NCBI GenBank assembly: GCA_900767195.1
Contig: CAAFYG010000025.1
Span: forward strand, 1-9,396
Direction: 5' to 3'
DNA from: Clostridia bacterium
Lineage (GTDB): Bacteria; Bacillota; Clostridia; Christensenellales; Borkfalkiaceae
Length of the DNA stretch: 9,396 bases
The translations under genes were made by a program, and so were the position numbers. Under the pieces are notes generated by a model that worked only from the letters and a program-made list of their open reading frames with translations, did not search any database and was not told the DNA's origin. This document shows, in pieces, positions 7,538 to 9,396 of the stretch (position 1 is the first letter of the stretch; each line of letters starts with the position of its first letter).

Positions 7538-7612
7538 TCAACCTGTCTCCTTGTCGTTCGTTTGCAATGCCGAATACGAGCCGCGCCAAATGCGCCGATT
7601 GTTTTCGCTCAT
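7538..7612 (-). CDS. Possible 24-aa leader ORF overlapping the glgB ribosome-binding site
   Basis: An ATG at 7612-7610 opens 24 codons (beginning MSENNRRIWR, ending NDKETG) that stop at TGA 7540-7538, five bases before the glgB ATG. The glgB AAGGAG lies inside the last codons, so translating this ORF would bring ribosomes onto the glgB start (translational coupling). Its own upstream signal is only GGGG three bases before the ATG, which is weak. It falls within the expected 5' UTR. It is short enough to be chance. Confidence 0.25.
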   Translation of the reverse strand: MSENNRRIWRGSYSALQTNDKETG

Positions 7613-7675
7613 TTTCCCCGCATTATTTTCGGCTACATCCCGCGCTTTCCGCGCAAACTTCGCCTGTATAGTAAT

Positions 7676-7704
7676 ATTATACTACAAATTAAAGGAAATT
7701 TCAA
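7676..7704 (-). promoter_or_regulatory. Sigma-A-type promoter for the glgB operon
   Basis: On the minus strand TTGAAA (7704-7699) is followed after exactly 17 bp by TATAAT (7681-7676). This is a five-of-six -35 box and a perfect -10 box. Transcription would start near 7669 and give a 5' UTR of about 135 nt before glgB. A short inverted repeat (TAGTA 7669-7673, TACTA 7680-7684) overlaps the -10 box and could be an operator, though its arms are only 5 bp. Confidence 0.75.
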
Positions 7705-7745
7705 GTACTGCGGGCATTTTTTTTTCGTTTTTTATCAAAAATTTT

Positions 7746-7821
7746 GCTTGTTTTTTCCTTTTGGACAAGCGAATTTACGTTTTTCGCCAAAATTCGCCTT
7801 ACCGAGAACGGAAAAACGTTC
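7746..7821. repeat. Three adjacent hairpins with a competing alternative stem upstream of the glgB promoter
   Basis: Perfect stems are GCTTGT/ACAAGC (7746-7751 with 7765-7770), GCGAATTT/AAATTCGC (7769-7776 with 7790-7797) and GAACG/CGTTC (7806-7810 with 7817-7821). A 9-bp alternative, ACGTTTTTC/GAAAAACGT (7777-7785 with 7811-7819), cannot form together with the third stem and interlocks with the second. The segment lies upstream of the main promoter, so it would be in RNA only if another promoter reads through it. The base composition is AT-rich, which raises the chance of accidental stems. Confidence 0.3.
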
Positions 7822-7864
7822 ATACCTCAAAACATTTTCAATGATTTTTTTCAGAACTATGCCT

Positions 7865-7881
7865 GATATAATAATTATGTC
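7865..7881. promoter_or_regulatory. 17-bp inverted repeat in the palindrome cluster upstream of glgB
   Basis: GATATAAT-A-ATTATGTC has arms that match at 7 of 8 positions around one central base. The right half is the same ATTATGTC as in the palindrome ahead of glgA. The one-base spacer recalls the 7-1-7 layout of Fur/PerR-type boxes, but the sequence is not a good match to their consensus. Confidence 0.4.
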
Positions 7882-7905
7882 TAACGTAATAATATTGTTA
7901 TGTCA
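7882..7905. promoter_or_regulatory. Second copy of the 24-bp candidate operator (9-6-9), upstream of glgB
   Basis: The site reads TAACGTAAT-AATATT-GTTATGTCA. Its arms are complementary at 6 of 9 positions around a palindromic 6-bp core. Compared in the same orientation, 7882-7909 and 3179-3206 agree at 23 of 28 bases, with an identical 12-base run TTATGTCACGCA (7898-7909 and 3195-3206). It lies about 180 bp upstream of the -35 box of the glgB promoter. Confidence 0.55.
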
Positions 7906-7931
7906 CGCATAATTATTATGTGTGGCATAAC
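7897..7931. promoter_or_regulatory. 35-bp imperfect palindrome overlapping the second operator copy
   Basis: Two 17-base arms flank a single central base (7914) and pair at 15 of 17 positions; the left arm is GTTATGTCACGCATAAT. It shares its first nine bases with the right arm of the 7882-7905 site, so the same half-site takes part in two symmetric elements. It sits between the coaE terminator and the glgB promoter. Confidence 0.55.
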
Positions 7932-7944
7932 AGTTCGGAATCGA

Positions 7945-7972
7945 TAAAAAAAAGCGGAAATTTTCCGCTTTT
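7945..7972 (-). terminator. Intrinsic terminator of the polA-coaE transcript
   Basis: On the minus strand the stem AAAAGCGG/CCGCTTTT (7972-7965 with 7957-7950), which can extend to 11 bp with a nearly closed loop, is followed by eight U residues (7953-7946). It lies 21 bp after the coaE stop and should separate coaE transcription from the glycogen genes. Confidence 0.85.
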
Positions 7973-7993
7973 AAATCTTAAAAATAATGTATA

Positions 7994-8668
7994 TCAAAAC
8001 GATTGAATAATTTGCTTTATTTTATCAGTCAAGCAATCAGGCGAAGCGTTGTTTTCGAGAAATGAAATTTTTTCAAAGGAAGGATAATTCCCCTTTTCGG
8101 GTGGCAGCGAATAATCGAATTGTAAAGACATTTTTTCTTTAACAACGTCTTCTTTGCAGCCGTCGCGCGCAATCACACTTCTGATTTTTTCCGCTTCGTT
8201 TCTTGTTACCACGATAATTTTATCAAATAGCCGATCGTATTCCCCTTCAAATAAGAGCGGAACTTCAGCAAAAACGAGAATTTTCTCGCTGCTTTTTCCG
8301 TTGTCTTTCGCTTGTCTTTCGTATACTATTTTTGCCGCTTCGTTTGTCTTTTCGAAAAGGCGCGCCATAATTTTAGGGTGCGTAAACGAGTTGAGCGTTT
8401 CCATTGCTTTTTTATCCCGCAGCACCACGCGAAGCAACGCTCGTTTATCCACGCGACCGCCGTCGGTTACCCCGGGAAACAAAATTTCCATAGCGGAAAC
8501 AAATTCTCTCTCTTCGAGCATCGAATTGTAAATTTCATCGCAAGAAAACACGGGGTAGCCAAGATCCCCGATTTTTTTGCAAACGGTGGATTTACCGCTG
8601 CCGATGCCGCCCGTCACGGCAATTTTAAGATAATCCGGAATAACGGATTGATTTTTTAATTCTTCCAT
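7994..8668 (-). CDS. coaE: Dephospho-CoA kinase
   Basis: It phosphorylates the 3' hydroxyl of the ribose of dephospho-CoA with ATP, the last step of coenzyme A synthesis, in the cytoplasm. The protein is 224 aa from the ATG at 8668. The P-loop TGGIGSGKST (19-28) follows the first beta strand LKIAV. FSCDEI (41-46) matches the family's conserved Asp segment, and FTHPKI (93-98) and the VPLLFE segment (about 136-141) are further CoaE hallmarks. Length is slightly above the usual 195-210 aa, with a longer N-terminus and a Lys-rich insert before VPLLFE. An in-frame GTG at 8683 would add five residues; neither start has a strong Shine-Dalgarno, so the start is uncertain. It lies 53 bp after polA and ends 21 bp before a terminator, so it is probably co-transcribed with polA. 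Confidence 0.95.
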   Translation of the reverse strand: MEELKNQSVIPDYLKIAVTGGIGSGKSTVCKKIGDLGYPVFSCDEIYNSMLEEREFVSAMEILFPGVTDGGRVDKRALLRVVLRDKKAMETLNSFTHPKIMARLFEKTNEAAKIVYERQAKDNGKSSEKILVFAEVPLLFEGEYDRLFDKIIVVTRNEAEKIRSVIARDGCKEDVVKEKMSLQFDYSLPPEKGNYPSFEKISFLENNASPDCLTDKIKQIIQSF

Positions 8669-8721
8669 AAAAATTTCAGCCACAAAGCCGCGCGTTTTTA
8701 AGACTCCCCGTTTCCGAGATT

Positions 8722-9396
8722 TCAGTGCGTCTCGTACCAGCTTTTTCCCACGCCTATTTCCGCCACAAGCGGTACGGAAAGTTCTGCGGCATGCTCCATT
8801 TCGAATTTTAAAATTTTCTCAACCCTTTCCCTCTCGTTTTCGGGGCAGTCTACAACAAGCTCGTCATGCACTTGCAAAACAAGTTTCGCATTCAGCCTCT
8901 CTTTCTTCATTCGTTGATACACGCGTACCATTGCGATCTTAATGATATCCGCGCTTGTTCCCTGCAAGGGCATATTCATTGCGGCGCGTTCTCCGAATGC
9001 ACGCACGGCAAAATTCGAAGATTTCAATTCGTTGATTTCGCGTTTTCTTCCGTAAAGCGTAGTCACATAGCCGTTTTTCTTCGCGGTTTCTACGTTGCTA
9101 TCAATATATGTTTTTACTTCGGAATAAGTTTCGAAATACTTATCGATATATTCTTTTGCCGATTTCGCGGAAATACCGAGATCTTTCGAAAGCCCGAACG
9201 CGCTGATCCCGTAAATTATCCCGAAATTCACCGCTTTCGCTTCGCGGCGCATTTTCGGCGTTACGTCGTAAATCGGCACGCCGAAAACCTGCGAGGCCGT
9301 CAGAGCGTGAATATCTCCGCCGCTTCGATACGCTTCCTTCAAAGCTTCGCATCCGGATAAATGTGCCATCACGCGTAATTCGATCTGCGAATAATC
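8722..9396 (-). CDS. polA: DNA polymerase I, C-terminal polymerase domain (partial)
   Basis: The last 224 residues of a family A polymerase are visible; the frame is open to the right edge of the window, where it begins exactly at motif A, DYSQIELRVMAHLSG. Motif B is RREAKAVNFGIIYGISAFGL, with the O-helix Arg, Lys, Phe and Tyr in place, and motif C is LQVHDELVVDCP with the catalytic HD pair. The Phe in NFG is the usual residue for bacterial Pol I. The protein ends GVGKSWYETH, a normal family C-terminus. Function is gap filling in repair and Okazaki-fragment maturation. Whether the 5' nuclease and 3' exonuclease domains are present cannot be seen. coaE follows directly, without the mutM gene that often lies between them in Bacilli. 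Confidence 0.97.
   Translation of the reverse strand, partial: DYSQIELRVMAHLSGCEALKEAYRSGGDIHALTASQVFGVPIYDVTPKMRREAKAVNFGIIYGISAFGLSKDLGISAKSAKEYIDKYFETYSEVKTYIDSNVETAKKNGYVTTLYGRKREINELKSSNFAVRAFGERAAMNMPLQGTSADIIKIAMVRVYQRMKKERLNAKLVLQVHDELVVDCPENERERVEKILKFEMEHAAELSVPLVAEIGVGKSWYETH

Noticed and set aside
7533..7589. Earlier TTG start for glgB at 7589
   Set aside because: No Shine-Dalgarno lies ahead of it, and the real AAGGAG (7552-7547) would fall inside the coding region.
7865..7931. PerR/Fur or CcpA/CRP operator assignment
   Set aside because: Only the 1-bp-spaced symmetry recalls Fur-family boxes; the bases do not fit PerR, Fur, cre or CRP consensus sequences well enough to name a regulator.
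7533..7993. Cluster of similar palindromes as a CRISPR array or MITE
   Set aside because: Repeats are not regularly spaced, there are no spacer units, and no terminal inverted repeats or target-site duplications bound the region.

Overview
The window reads as a stretch of a Clostridia-type (Firmicutes) chromosome, with every gene on the minus strand. The evidence is the pairing of catalytic GlgC with the non-catalytic paralogue GlgD, the glgB-glgC-glgD-glgA-glgP gene order, and the direct polA-coaE neighbourhood. Shine-Dalgarno sites are strong and purine-rich (AAGGAG, GGGAGG, AAGGGGG). An uncultured gut lineage is plausible, but the genus cannot be read from this sequence.

Layout in transcription order (right to left): the C-terminal third or less of DNA polymerase I (polA, running off the right edge); coaE (dephospho-CoA kinase), closed by a clear intrinsic terminator; a 461-bp non-coding stretch (7533-7993) with a cluster of palindromes, several hairpins, a good sigma-A-type promoter (TTGAAA-N17-TATAAT) and a possible 24-codon leader ORF; then the glycogen genes glgB, glgC, glgD, glgA and a half-length glgP. 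At the left edge a new gene begins just after glgP; only 17 codons are visible.

The glycogen genes form one pathway. GlgC (probably with GlgD) makes ADP-glucose, GlgA extends alpha-1,4 chains, GlgB adds alpha-1,6 branches and GlgP would release glucose-1-phosphate. The gaps (80, 18, 81 and 41 bp) fit an operon started from the promoter ahead of glgB, possibly with a second control point ahead of glgA.

Three things stand out. First, glgP stops at codon 449, at the end of the N-terminal half, and the next gene's ribosome-binding site follows at once; the half carrying the PLP lysine is absent from the window. Second, the glgD-glgA gap holds a perfect 24-bp palindrome. A 28-bp segment containing it matches a segment upstream of glgB at 23 of 28 positions, which suggests one regulator acting at two sites in the cluster. 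Third, GlgA carries a lysine-rich N-terminal tail of about 78 residues and has serine where the family has the ADP-glucose-binding lysine of the KTGGL motif. No mobile element, CRISPR array, tRNA or rRNA was seen.
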